The notes under the pieces were generated by a model, which was given only the letters and a program-made list of their open reading frames with translations, was not told where the DNA came from and did no database searches. This document shows, piece by piece, positions 34,168 through 43,213 of a stretch of 64,000 nt of DNA. The stretch spans positions 2,232,001 through 2,296,000 of the forward strand of contig VBAC01000001.1 of NCBI GenBank assembly GCA_005883305.1, in the 5' to 3' direction. The DNA is from Alphaproteobacteria bacterium (lineage in GTDB: Bacteria; Pseudomonadota; Alphaproteobacteria; Sphingomonadales; Sphingomonadaceae). Both the position numbers and the translations under genes were made by a program. The first letter of the stretch is position 1. Each line of letters opens with the position of its first letter.

Positions 34168-34491
34168 ATGACCAGATCGATTTTTCTCACGGCGCTGCCG
34201 CTCGCGGCCGCCCTGGCATCGGTCCCGGCGGCAGCGGTTTCGGACTCCGACGGCCGCGCCGTCGCGCAGTGCCGGGCGGAGCTGCTCGGCCGGTTCGACG
34301 AAGGCGCGATCCGTTCGTACCGGATCGGCGAGATCGCCGGGTCCGCGCGAAGCACGCGGGTCACCTTCTACGTCGATGCGGACCGGCGCTACAGGTTCGA
34401 ATGCGCCGCGGACCGGGCCGGGCGGATCGTCGCCGCCTCGTTCGATCCCGCGCGCGGAAACGACCGCCAGCTCGCCGCCGGCAACCGCTGA
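34168..34491 (+). CDS. Small exported protein controlled by the divergent TetR regulator
   Basis: 107 aa. Signal peptide MTRSIFLTALPLAAALASVP and AAA cleavage region. The mature part has two cysteines (AQCRAEL and FECAADR) about 50 residues apart and strands such as STRVTFYVDADRRYRFEC. It is not recognised beyond being a sphingomonad-style periplasmic protein. AGAAGGAGG, an excellent ribosome site, precedes the ATG, and the promoter overlaps a TetR operator; expression is probably inducible and strong. Confidence 0.75.
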   Translation: MTRSIFLTALPLAAALASVPAAAVSDSDGRAVAQCRAELLGRFDEGAIRSYRIGEIAGSARSTRVTFYVDADRRYRFECAADRAGRIVAASFDPARGNDRQLAAGNR

Positions 34492-34513
34492 CAACCCGCG
34501 GCGGCTGGGCGCC

Positions 34514-36856
34514 TTAGGCGCTCAGCCGTTGCTGGAGGCCGTGGACCAGCTCGCTGGCCTTCTCGAAGTTCATCGGCCGGCCGAACAGATAGCCCTGGAT
34601 CTGGTGGCAGCCGAGCTCGCGCATGCGGGTGAAATCGTCGGCGGTCTCCACGCCCTCCGCGGTGACCGTCATCCGGAAGCTCTTGGCGAGTTGGACGATC
34701 GACTGGATGATCGCCACAGTTTCCTTGTTGTCGGCGGATTCGCGGACGAAGCTGCCGTCGATCTTGAGCTTGTGGAAGACGGCCTTGTTGAGATAGCCGA
34801 GCGAGGAATAGCCGGTCCCGAAATCGTCGAGCGCAATTCCGACGCCCAAGGCGCGGAGCCGCTTCAGCACGTCGACCGCGTTGGCCGAATCGCCGAGGAA
34901 GATCGATTCCGTCACTTCGAGCTCGAGCCGGTCGGGCTTCAGCCGGTATTTGCGCACCGCCTCGTGGATCGTGTTCGGCAAGGCCGGGTAGATGAGCTGC
35001 TTGGCCGACACGTTGATCGCCACCGAGACGTGGTCCGGCCAGCTCGAAGCGGCGCGGCAGGCCTCCTCGACCACCCATTCGCCGAGCTCCATGATCAGGC
35101 CCGATTCCTCGGCGAGCGGGATGAACATGTTGGGCGGCACGATTCCGCGGGTCGGATGGTGCCAGCGGATCAGCGCCTCGAAGCCGGTCAGGCTCTGGTC
35201 GGCGGCGCTGATCAGCGGCTGGTAGAGCAGGCGGAACTGCTTGGCCTTGATTCCGGCGCGCATGTCCTGCTCGAGCCGGATACGGTCCTCGGCCTCGCTT
35301 TGCATGTCGGCGTTGAACATGCAGCAGGTGCCGCGGCCCTGGTTCTTCGCCTGGTAGAGCGCGAGATCGGCCTTCTGGATCAAATCGTCGACGCTCTGGC
35401 CGTCCACCGGCCCGAACGCGCAGCCGATCGAGACGCCGATGCGGATCTCCGCCTTGTCGATGTGGAAGGGCTCGGCGATCGCCGCGATCAGGCGGTCGGC
35501 CAAGGTTTCCACCAGGCGGCGGCTGGCGGCGTCCTTGATGACGATGGCGAACTCGTCGCCGCCCATCCGGCCGACATGGCCGATCCCGCCCGCTTCCTTG
35601 ACCAGCCGCTGGGCGACGCTCTTGAGCACGATGTCGCCCTTGGGATGGCCGAACGTGTCGTTGACCGGCTTGAAGCCGTCGAGATCGAGGAACATGATCG
35701 CGCACGGCGCCTCGCCTTCGGCGGAGCCCGACAGCGCCTCGCCGAGAAGCTGGCGCACGCGGCCGCGATTGGGCAGGCCCGAGAGCACGTCCATGTTGGC
35801 GAGGTTGGTCAGCCGCTCCTGGGTGCGGCGGACGTCGGTCACGTCCTGGCCGACTCCGCGAAAGCCCTGGAAGGTGCCGGCCATGTCGACGATCGGATCG
35901 CCCGACAGGCTGATCCAGCGCGAGCCGCGGCGGGTCTGGAGCTCCATCTCGAGATTGGCGAAGGGCTGGCGGGAAAGGAGGATCCGGCCCAGAGCGCTGG
36001 TTCCGCCGAGCGAGGCGGGCAGCGAATGGCCGATCATCTGCGTGCTCGATCGGCCGAGAAGGGCGGTCATCCGGGTGGAGATGTAGACCACCCTGTTCTC
36101 GGCATCGACCTGCCACAGCCAGCCGACCCCGCGATGCTCGTACTCGTTGAGCAGGAGGCGGATCGATTCCGCCTGGGCGCGGGCGCGGGCGAGCACCTTG
36201 AGCTGGCCGAAGATCCAGCGGGTCAGCCGGGCGATCCCGAAGGCGCTCGTGCCGGCGACCAGCATGAAGGCGAGCGCGAGCTTGGGCTCGAGGGTCCAGC
36301 TTCCGAAATAATAAGCGAGGCAGAAGGCGCCGACCAGAGTGGCGATCCAGGCCAAAGCCGCGGCCGGCAAGGCGGCGAGCGCGACGGCCGCGCCCATCAT
36401 CGCCGCCATCGCCCCGCCGATGACCACCTGCACATGCGCGGGCTGGGTGGCGAAGGCGTAGGTGGGAAGGGACGACCACAGGCCGGCAAGCCCGACCGCT
36501 TCGCCGATCGCGAACCATCGCGCGCCGGGCTTGGCCGTGCGGCTGTTGCCCCAGGCGGCGATTTCCAGCGCCCGGCGGCACGAGGCCCAGTTGACGAAGG
36601 CCACCAGCGCCGCCCAGCAAACGATCAGCTTGAGATCGACCGAGCGGTACATCGCCCAGGCGGTGAGCAGCGCCGCGGCCACGGCCGAAACGGCGAAGAA
36701 GGGGGCGAACAGGGCGCGCGCCTCGACCTGCCCGTTGCGCAGGTGGGTGTCGCGCAGCTGCTCGTTGTCGAGGTCGAGGGCGACCGAATCCGTCGCCTCC
36801 AACTCATGGTCGGCCGCTGGCAGCTCCGGATCCGGGGAAACAGGCGCGTGGTACAT
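34514..36856 (-). CDS. Membrane PAS-GGDEF-EAL protein (c-di-GMP turnover)
   Basis: 780 aa. About six hydrophobic segments (45-215) form a membrane sensor. A PAS domain follows (about 240-345, GWLWQVDAENRVVYIS), then GGDEF (432-436 MGGDEF, intact A-site) and EAL (FEALIRWHHP, Glu560) with the phosphodiesterase residues NVSAKQ, EVTES, DDFGTGYSS and EGVET all present. No RxxD inhibitory site precedes GGDEF. Both activities are possible; GGDEF may instead act as a GTP-binding regulator of the phosphodiesterase. The gene lies 130 bases downstream of the M1 peptidase gene on the same strand. Confidence 0.92.
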   Translation of the reverse strand: MYHAPVSPDPELPAADHELEATDSVALDLDNEQLRDTHLRNGQVEARALFAPFFAVSAVAAALLTAWAMYRSVDLKLIVCWAALVAFVNWASCRRALEIAAWGNSRTAKPGARWFAIGEAVGLAGLWSSLPTYAFATQPAHVQVVIGGAMAAMMGAAVALAALPAAALAWIATLVGAFCLAYYFGSWTLEPKLALAFMLVAGTSAFGIARLTRWIFGQLKVLARARAQAESIRLLLNEYEHRGVGWLWQVDAENRVVYISTRMTALLGRSSTQMIGHSLPASLGGTSALGRILLSRQPFANLEMELQTRRGSRWISLSGDPIVDMAGTFQGFRGVGQDVTDVRRTQERLTNLANMDVLSGLPNRGRVRQLLGEALSGSAEGEAPCAIMFLDLDGFKPVNDTFGHPKGDIVLKSVAQRLVKEAGGIGHVGRMGGDEFAIVIKDAASRRLVETLADRLIAAIAEPFHIDKAEIRIGVSIGCAFGPVDGQSVDDLIQKADLALYQAKNQGRGTCCMFNADMQSEAEDRIRLEQDMRAGIKAKQFRLLYQPLISAADQSLTGFEALIRWHHPTRGIVPPNMFIPLAEESGLIMELGEWVVEEACRAASSWPDHVSVAINVSAKQLIYPALPNTIHEAVRKYRLKPDRLELEVTESIFLGDSANAVDVLKRLRALGVGIALDDFGTGYSSLGYLNKAVFHKLKIDGSFVRESADNKETVAIIQSIVQLAKSFRMTVTAEGVETADDFTRMRELGCHQIQGYLFGRPMNFEKASELVHGLQQRLSA

Positions 36857-36986
36857 TGAAATCCATCGGCTCGAGAGGTGTGGAATCTCCCTAATCCGAT
36901 AGGCTTGATGGAAGGTTAAATTCGGCGCGGAAATCGCCCTTCGTTTCCGCCCCTAAAACATTCGTGAAACAAGGTCTTTCTTAGCC

Positions 36987-38867
36987 TTAACGGCCGAACA
37001 GGCGGTCGATCGGCCCTTGGCTCACGCTGTGATAGGTCGGCCGGGCGCGCGCATAGATCCGCTCGGCGATCGGCCGGCCCCACCCTCCTTGGCGGACCAG
37101 CGTCTGATACAGCGGCTGGACGAACTTGCGCCGCCCCTGGCCGAGCAGAAACCGCTCCGCGGCCGGGATCGCGGGCTCGTAGCGATTGCCGAGCGCGAGC
37201 TGAAGCCAGGCGAAAAGCACCTCGCTGTTGCCGCTTTCCGAGAGATGGAAAGCGTCATCCATCTCCGCCAGGCGCGCCGCCGGAAGCTGGCGGGGCAGGG
37301 CCTTGAGGAAGCGGACTCGCTCCGCCCAGTTCCAGGCGGCATAAGGCACGGCGCGCGCAGCTCCGCCGGCGTTGAACGCGCTCGCCGCGGCATCGACCGC
37401 GGCGAAAGCCGCGGGATCGGGCCGGGCCGCATTTTCGGGAAGGCCGGGCTGATAGACCCAGCGGTCGAGATCGAGCCGCCGCTCCAGCGCAGAGTCGCCG
37501 CGGATCAGGTTGGCGCGCAGATCGGCGAGGAAGCGCGCCGAAGTCATCGGCTCGAAGGCGTGGCGGTCGAAATAGGAGCGGAGATAGGAATCCCATCGCT
37601 CCCGCCCGACGGTCCGTTCCAGCGTGCGCAGGAAGATCGATCCCTTGTCGTAGACGATGCCGCTGCTGCCGCCGTCGGGATCCTCGTCCGGCGCGTGGAG
37701 GGCCGTCGCCGGAGAGGTCGGGCCGAGCTCGCGCAGGGCGGCCTGCATCTCGTCCCACGAAAGCGATTCCTCCTGGCCGGCGCGGGCGCGGCCGTAGAGC
37801 GCCTCCATGATCCGGTTCTCGAAATAGGAGGTGAAGCCTTCGTTCAGCCAGGAATCGGGCCAGACCGCGTTGGTGACGAGATTGCCCGACCAGCTGTGCG
37901 CCAGCTCGTGCGCGACCAGAGCGACGAGGCTCCGGTCGCCGGCGATGAAGGTCGGCGTCAGGAAGGTGAGCGTCGGATTCTCCATACCACCATAGGGGAA
38001 GGAGGGCGGCAGAACGATCACGTCGTAGCGGCCCCAGCGATAGGGGCCGTAGAGCCGCTCCGCCGCCTCGACCATGCGCTCGGTGTCGACCAGCTCGGCC
38101 GCGGCCCGGTCGAGCATCGCCGGCTCGGTCCACACGCCCGTGCGCGGCCCGAGCGCGCGGAAAGCGATGTCGCCGGCCGCGATCGCGATCAGATAGGGGG
38201 CGACCGGATGAGTCATCCGGAATCGATAGGCGCGGCGGCCGCGGCCCGCCGGCTCGCCCTCCGGAGTCAGCCGTTCGCCGGACATCACCACCTTCAACGG
38301 CTCGGGAGCGGTGATCCGCGCTTCCCAGGTCTGGCGGATGCCGGGGCTGTCCTGAGTCGGGATCCAGCTTCGGTTGAGGATCGCCTGTCCCTGGCTGAAC
38401 AGATAGGGATGGCGGCGCCCGGCGGTCTGCTCCGGAGTCAGCCATTGCAGCGCTTCGGCCCCGGGGGCGGAGCGATAGCGAATGACGATCCGCCGCGCCG
38501 CTCCGATCTCCACGGTCAGCGGCTGCCCCCGCCGCGCGTCGCCGGCGCCCAGCGCGTGGTGCAGCGCCCGGCCGCGCTGATCGGCGATCCCCTGAATCTC
38601 CAGCCCTTTGGAATCGAGGACGATCTCCCGCGCGCCGGGCGCGGCGGCGATATCGAGCGTTGCGGTGCCCGCCATGCGATGCGCCTCGAAATCGGCGTCG
38701 AGGTCGAGCGCGACATGGGTGACCCGCGCCACCTCGGGCCTCGCGAAGCTCGCCGAGTCCCGAGCCTCCGGCGTTGTCAGGATCGGCGCCACCTGGCGCG
38801 CCGGCGGCGTCGCGGGGCTCATGGCTCCGCATAGAACCAGCAGGGCGGCGAAGGCAAAAACACGCAT
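36987..38867 (-). CDS. M1 family aminopeptidase with LTA4 hydrolase-like C-terminal domain, exported
   Basis: 626 aa. Signal peptide MRVFAFAALLVLCGAMSPAT. The N-terminal saddle domain leads to the exopeptidase motif GGMEN (293-297) and the zinc site HELAH-x18-E (320-324, Glu343); Tyr of the catalytic pair is expected near YDKGSIF. The last ~140 residues (LTA4H C-terminal helical domain: NWAERVRFLKALPRQLPAARL) place it with leukotriene-A4-hydrolase-like aminopeptidases rather than PepN. The ATG has GGAG upstream. It probably degrades peptides in the periplasm. Confidence 0.92.
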   Translation of the reverse strand: MRVFAFAALLVLCGAMSPATPPARQVAPILTTPEARDSASFARPEVARVTHVALDLDADFEAHRMAGTATLDIAAAPGAREIVLDSKGLEIQGIADQRGRALHHALGAGDARRGQPLTVEIGAARRIVIRYRSAPGAEALQWLTPEQTAGRRHPYLFSQGQAILNRSWIPTQDSPGIRQTWEARITAPEPLKVVMSGERLTPEGEPAGRGRRAYRFRMTHPVAPYLIAIAAGDIAFRALGPRTGVWTEPAMLDRAAAELVDTERMVEAAERLYGPYRWGRYDVIVLPPSFPYGGMENPTLTFLTPTFIAGDRSLVALVAHELAHSWSGNLVTNAVWPDSWLNEGFTSYFENRIMEALYGRARAGQEESLSWDEMQAALRELGPTSPATALHAPDEDPDGGSSGIVYDKGSIFLRTLERTVGRERWDSYLRSYFDRHAFEPMTSARFLADLRANLIRGDSALERRLDLDRWVYQPGLPENAARPDPAAFAAVDAAASAFNAGGAARAVPYAAWNWAERVRFLKALPRQLPAARLAEMDDAFHLSESGNSEVLFAWLQLALGNRYEPAIPAAERFLLGQGRRKFVQPLYQTLVRQGGWGRPIAERIYARARPTYHSVSQGPIDRLFGR

Positions 38868-38916
38868 CGAAGGGCTCCGGAGACGGGAGGGTGCGGACCT
38901 GGGCTGTATCGACACG

Positions 38917-39020
38917 CTCCCTCTCCCATGGGGAGAGGGCTGGGGTGAGGGGTTCGGGCGTGGTCGAACAATCACCGACGCCGTAAACCCCCACCCTACC
39001 CTCCCCCTCAGGGGGAGGGA
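38917..39020. repeat. Palindromic dispersed repeat, family C (CTCCCTCTCCC...GGGGGAGGG)
   Basis: CTCCCTCTCCCATGGGGAGA and, 75 bases on, CCCTCCCCCTCAGGGGGAGG form paired hairpins, each self-complementary. The spacer contains CTGGGGTGAGGGG and CCCCCACCCTACC, which pair with each other. It fills the gap between the M1 and S9 peptidase genes. Confidence 0.75.
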
Positions 39021-39080
39021 TTAGACAGCCGAATATCGATACGACCTAGCCCAAACGCCCTCCCGCGCAAGTCTTTCCGG

Positions 39081-41021
39081 TCACCGCGTCCCGCCCAGCA
39101 GATTGGCCTGCCAGAACAGCAACCCGACCCAGAATTGATAATCCTGGTTCTCCTTCTTGGCGAAGCCGTGGCCCTCGTTCTGGCCGATCAGATGCCAGGC
39201 CGGGCGTCCCGCGGCGCGGACCGCGGCGACCATCTGGTCGGCCTCGGACTGCGGAACGCGCGGATCGTTGGCGCCGGTCACCACCATCAGCGGGATTCGA
39301 AGCTCGGAGACCCGGCTCAGCGGGCTGATCCGGGTCAGCGCCGCGCGCTGGGCCGGATCGCGCTCGTCGCCATATTCGACCCGGCGAAGGTCGCGGCGAT
39401 AGGCCTGCGTGTTTTCGAGGAACGTGACCCAGTTCGAAATGGCGACGACGCAATTGGCGGCGCGAAGCCGGTCGCCGAAGCGGATCGCCGAGGCGTAGCA
39501 CATATAGCCGCCATAGGAGCCGCCGGTGACCGCGAAGCGGCTCCGGTCGAGCGCCGGATCGGCCTGCAGAAGGTCGAGGAAGGCGCCGATGTCCTTGACC
39601 GAATTCTCCCTCAGCGCCGGGCCGTTGTCGAGGCTGACGAAGCGCTTGCCGTAGCCGGTCGAGCCGCGCACGTTGGGGTAGAAGACGGCGATTCCGAGCT
39701 CGTTGATCAGATAGTTGTTGCGGCCGAGGAAGCCCGGGCGCGACTGGCCCTCGGGGCCGCCGTGGATGTTGACGATCAGCGGCCGGCGGCCCGGGAAGCG
39801 CGCGGGATCGGGCCGGTAGAGGAAGCCCGAAATCCGCTCGCCGTCGAAGCTGCGCGCCTGCACCAGCTCGGGCTCGACATTGCGCTCCGGATCGAGCCCG
39901 CCGGTCTCGCTTCTGGTCCAGCGGGTCACCGCGAGCGTCTGCGGATCGACCGAATAGGCGTCCGAAGGGCTTCGCGCCGAGCTCAGGCTGAAGCCGATCG
40001 CGCCCCAGGGAGCGATTTCGAGGCCGCCGATCGTCCCGGCCGGTAGCGCGCCGACGAGCCGGGCGCGCCGGGTCGCGGTGTCGAGCAGCCGAAGCCGGCT
40101 GATCCCGGCCTCGTTGGTGGTGAAGGCGATCAGGCGCCCGTCGGGGGAGATGTCGAAATTCTCGACGTCCCAGTCGATGTCGCCCACGACGGCGGTGAAC
40201 CGGCCGGTCGCCGGGTCGATCGTGCCCAGGCGCTGGAAATCGGAGCCCTCGTCGGAGGTGACCCACAGCGTCCCGTCGCGCGCGAAGCCCGCGCCGCCAT
40301 AGGCGATATCGCGAGCGGGATCGCCGATCGGCGTCATGACGCCGCTCGCGACGTCCATCAGATAGAGATTCGATTTGGTGACGGAGATATAGTTGAAGAC
40401 CGCCGCCCGCCTTCCGTCCGGAGCGAAATCGGCGATCTGCCAGCCGCCGCCATGGACCTCCGCGACGAGGCGGTTGGTCGCCGGATCGCGCGGGTCGATC
40501 ACGTAGAGATCGGAATCGGCGCCGTTGCGGCGGGTCGAGCTGTAGCCGATCCAGCGCCCGTCATGGCTCCAGGCGCCCATCTCGTTGCGGCTGCGGCCGT
40601 CGGTGAGCAGCCTCAGCTGGCCGTTCTGAAGCGTGTAGAGCTGGAAGAATTCGCTCCCGCCGACATCCTTCTGCACCGCGAGCACGTCGCCGGCGGGCGA
40701 CCAGCTGCCGCCGACCGGCTCGGCCTCGAAGCTCAATTGCTCGCGCGCGCCCATCGGCATCGCGACCCGGTGAAGCTGGGCGGTGCTGCCGAACCGCGTG
40801 GTGATCAGCATCGAACGGTCGCTCGGGCTCCAGCCGGAAAAGCCGGCGGTGCGGTATTCCATATAAGGCCGGGTGCGCGCGGCGAGCTCGGCCGGGACGG
40901 GAGGAATGCCGTCCGCGGTCAGCGCCGCCGGCTTTTCCACGGCCGGAGGGGCGGCGGCCTGCTGGCCCAGGGCCGCTCCCAGCGGAGTCAACAAAAGAGC
41001 TGCGGCGAGCCTGAAACGCAT
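39081..41021 (-). CDS. S9 family serine peptidase (prolyl oligopeptidase-like), exported (first copy)
   Basis: 646 aa. Signal peptide MRFRLAAALLLTPLGAALGQ. A seven-bladed beta-propeller (about 50-380) is followed by an alpha/beta hydrolase domain with the nucleophile in GGSYGGYMCYASA (Ser502), the acid in TGANDPRVP and the base in NEGHGFAKKEN. The family is dipeptidyl-peptidase/acylaminoacyl-peptidase-like. GAGAGGAA precedes this ATG; longer frames pass through unrelated sequence. It is divergent from the NUDIX-DUF47 gene with a 56-base gap. A second S9 gene lies at 59485. Confidence 0.93.
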   Translation of the reverse strand: MRFRLAAALLLTPLGAALGQQAAAPPAVEKPAALTADGIPPVPAELAARTRPYMEYRTAGFSGWSPSDRSMLITTRFGSTAQLHRVAMPMGAREQLSFEAEPVGGSWSPAGDVLAVQKDVGGSEFFQLYTLQNGQLRLLTDGRSRNEMGAWSHDGRWIGYSSTRRNGADSDLYVIDPRDPATNRLVAEVHGGGWQIADFAPDGRRAAVFNYISVTKSNLYLMDVASGVMTPIGDPARDIAYGGAGFARDGTLWVTSDEGSDFQRLGTIDPATGRFTAVVGDIDWDVENFDISPDGRLIAFTTNEAGISRLRLLDTATRRARLVGALPAGTIGGLEIAPWGAIGFSLSSARSPSDAYSVDPQTLAVTRWTRSETGGLDPERNVEPELVQARSFDGERISGFLYRPDPARFPGRRPLIVNIHGGPEGQSRPGFLGRNNYLINELGIAVFYPNVRGSTGYGKRFVSLDNGPALRENSVKDIGAFLDLLQADPALDRSRFAVTGGSYGGYMCYASAIRFGDRLRAANCVVAISNWVTFLENTQAYRRDLRRVEYGDERDPAQRAALTRISPLSRVSELRIPLMVVTGANDPRVPQSEADQMVAAVRAAGRPAWHLIGQNEGHGFAKKENQDYQFWVGLLFWQANLLGGTR

Positions 41022-41077
41022 GGAAATTCCTCTCCCGATGGTTATTCGGTTGATAGGGGGCGTGCGCAGCGCCCGCA

Positions 41078-42208
41078 ATGGCCGGAGCGTTCGGATTGAT
41101 CACCCAATATGGAGCGCTGCCCTACCGGATCGACGAGGAGGGGCGGATCGAGATCCTGCTCATCACGTCGAAGGAGCGGATGCGCTGGGTGATCCCCAAG
41201 GGCAATCCGATCCCCTTCTTCCTCAACTACGAATGCGCCGCGCGCGAAGCGTTCGAGGAGGCCGGCGTGGAAGGCAAGATCGCCGTCAATTCGATCGGCG
41301 CCTTCCGCTACGACAAGAGGCGTGGCGGCCGCGCGGCCCGCGCCAGCGTCACCGTCTTCCCTTTGCTCGTCACCCGCGAGGCGCATCGCTGGCCCGAGCG
41401 CGGCCAGCGCGTCCTTCGCTGGTTCAAGCCGCAAGACGCGGCCGACGCGGTCGAGGAGCCGGAGCTCAAGGCGCTGATCCGGTCGTTCAGCGCGGAAGAG
41501 GGTCACTATCCGCGCGCCTCACTGGTTGTTATGGGCGTCAACCGATTCTCCTGGGGGTACAGGATGCTGAGCTTCATCCGAACGATCATGCCGAAGGAGG
41601 ACCGCTTCTTCGACATGTTCGAGCGCCACGCGCATATTCTCGTCGCCGGGGCCGACGCCCTGGCCAAGATGGTCTCCGGCAACGAGCCGATCGCCGAGGC
41701 CTGCAAGCATATCGCGGCGCACGAAAATGCCGCCGACGAGGTCACTCGCGACGTGCTCGTCGCGGTGCGCCGCTCGTTCATCACCCCCTTCGACCGGAGC
41801 GCGATCACCGCGCTCGCCTCCTCGATGGACGATGCGATCGACGAGATGTGGCAGACGGCCAAGGCGGTCACGCTCTACGAGGTCGAAAGCTTCGAGCCGC
41901 AGATGCGCGAGATGAGCGACGCCGCGGTGGAGGCCGCCCGGCTGGTGCTGGAGGCGGTCCCCTTGATGCGCAACATCGGCAAGAATGCCGGCCGGCTTCA
42001 CGAGATCACCGAGTCGATCGTCCATCTCGAGGGCAAGGCCGACGGCCTCTACAGCGCCGGATTGAAGGCGCTGTTCCAGCAGCACGGCGCCGAGCGGCCG
42101 ATGGCCTTCTTCGTCGGCCGCGAGGTCTACCGCCATCTCGAGCGCGTGCTCGACGGCTTCGAGGACGTCGCCGACGAGATCCAGGGCATCGTGATCGACC
42201 ACGCCTGA
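41078..42208 (+). CDS. NUDIX hydrolase domain joined in frame to a DUF47/PhoU-like domain
   Basis: 376 aa with no stop between two complete domains. Residues 1-150 are a NUDIX domain (box core PKGNPIPFF...AAREAFEEAGVEG; the first Glu of the consensus is a Phe, as in some diphosphoinositol-polyphosphate-phosphohydrolase-like groups) followed by a WFKPQDAADAVEEPEL end. Residues 163-376 are DUF47, starting MLSFIRTIMPKEDRFFDMFE and containing FITPFDRSAITALASSMDDA, the typical DUF47 metal-binding E/D-rich helices. An internal ATG at 41564 with GGGGGTACAGG upstream could additionally give a separate 214-aa DUF47 protein. The next gene, PiT, starts one base into the stop (TGATG); DUF47-PiT is a standard phosphate-uptake pair. 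Whether the fusion is real or an undetected frameshift joins two genes cannot be settled here. Confidence 0.85.
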   Translation: MAGAFGLITQYGALPYRIDEEGRIEILLITSKERMRWVIPKGNPIPFFLNYECAAREAFEEAGVEGKIAVNSIGAFRYDKRRGGRAARASVTVFPLLVTREAHRWPERGQRVLRWFKPQDAADAVEEPELKALIRSFSAEEGHYPRASLVVMGVNRFSWGYRMLSFIRTIMPKEDRFFDMFERHAHILVAGADALAKMVSGNEPIAEACKHIAAHENAADEVTRDVLVAVRRSFITPFDRSAITALASSMDDAIDEMWQTAKAVTLYEVESFEPQMREMSDAAVEAARLVLEAVPLMRNIGKNAGRLHEITESIVHLEGKADGLYSAGLKALFQQHGAERPMAFFVGREVYRHLERVLDGFEDVADEIQGIVIDHA

Positions 42209-43209
42209 TGGACGGGACGCTCGCCTTCCCGCTGCTGGTCGCGCTGATCGGCGTCGCCTTGCTGTTCGATTTCCTGAACGGCCTTCACGACGCCGCCAAT
42301 TCGATCGCCACCGTGGTCTCGACCCGAGTCCTGTCTCCGCAGCTCGCCGTCGCCTGGGCCGCCTTCTTCAACTTCATCGCCTTCCTCTTCTTCGGCCTCC
42401 ACGTCGCCGAGACGATCGGCAAGGGAATCATCGAGGCCGACATCGTCACGCCCGGAGTGATCTTCGCGGCCCTGATCGGCGCGATCTTCTGGAACGTCAT
42501 GACCTGGCTGCTCGGCATTCCCTCCTCGTCGAGCCACGCCTTGATCGGCGGACTGCTCGGCGCGGGAGTGACCAAGGCGGGCGTCGGCGCGGTCGTCTGG
42601 TCCGGGGTGATCAAGACGACGCTCGGTATCTTCATGGCCCCGATATTGGGAATGGTCACCGCCGTCCTGCTGATGACCATCGTCGCCTGGCTGTTCCGGC
42701 GGATGGCGGCGAACCGCGCCGACCGAGTCTTCCGCCGCACCCAGCTGTTCACTTCGGCGCTCTACTCGCTCGGCCACGGCGGCAACGATGCGCAGAAGAC
42801 GATGGGGATCATCGCCGTCCTGCTCTACTCGCAGGGCCTGCTGCAGGGCGAGTTCCACGTGCCTCCCTGGGTGGTGATCGCCTGCCAGGCGGCGATGGGC
42901 CTCGGCACCTTGATGGGCGGCTGGCGGATCGTCCACACGATGGGCTCCAAGATCACCCGAATCACCCCGCGCGAGGGCGCCTGCGCCGAGTTCGGCGGCT
43001 CGATCATGCTGTTCGGAGCGACCTGGCTCGGAATCCCCGTCTCGACCACCCACACCATCACCGGCTGCATCATGGGCGTCGGCGCGGCGCGGCGGGTCTC
43101 GGCGGTGCGCTGGGGAGTCGCCGGCAACATCATCATCGCCTGGTTCATCACCATTCCCGCGGCAGCGGCGATCGCGGCCCTGACCTTCTGGCTGACCGAG
43201 GTCTTCTAG
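42208..43209 (+). CDS. pit: PiT-family inorganic phosphate transporter
   Basis: 333 aa membrane protein with about ten hydrophobic segments and the duplicated PiT signatures: GLHDAANSIATVVSTRVLSP in the first half and SLGHGGNDAQKTMGIIAVLL in the second, together with IPSSSSHALIGGLLGAG and IPVSTTHTITGCIMGVG. It takes up phosphate (or metal-phosphate) with protons. The start overlaps the stop of the NUDIX-DUF47 gene, the usual arrangement for DUF47, which modulates the transporter. PhoU-like domains upstream suggest phosphate-status control. Confidence 0.94.
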   Translation: MDGTLAFPLLVALIGVALLFDFLNGLHDAANSIATVVSTRVLSPQLAVAWAAFFNFIAFLFFGLHVAETIGKGIIEADIVTPGVIFAALIGAIFWNVMTWLLGIPSSSSHALIGGLLGAGVTKAGVGAVVWSGVIKTTLGIFMAPILGMVTAVLLMTIVAWLFRRMAANRADRVFRRTQLFTSALYSLGHGGNDAQKTMGIIAVLLYSQGLLQGEFHVPPWVVIACQAAMGLGTLMGGWRIVHTMGSKITRITPREGACAEFGGSIMLFGATWLGIPVSTTHTITGCIMGVGAARRVSAVRWGVAGNIIIAWFITIPAAAAIAALTFWLTEVF

Positions 43210-43213
43210 GGCC

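Noticed and set aside
32599-34491. PEP-CTERM sorting signals on the small exported proteins
   Set aside because: None ends with a PEP motif, hydrophobic segment and basic cluster; nor does any other protein in the window.
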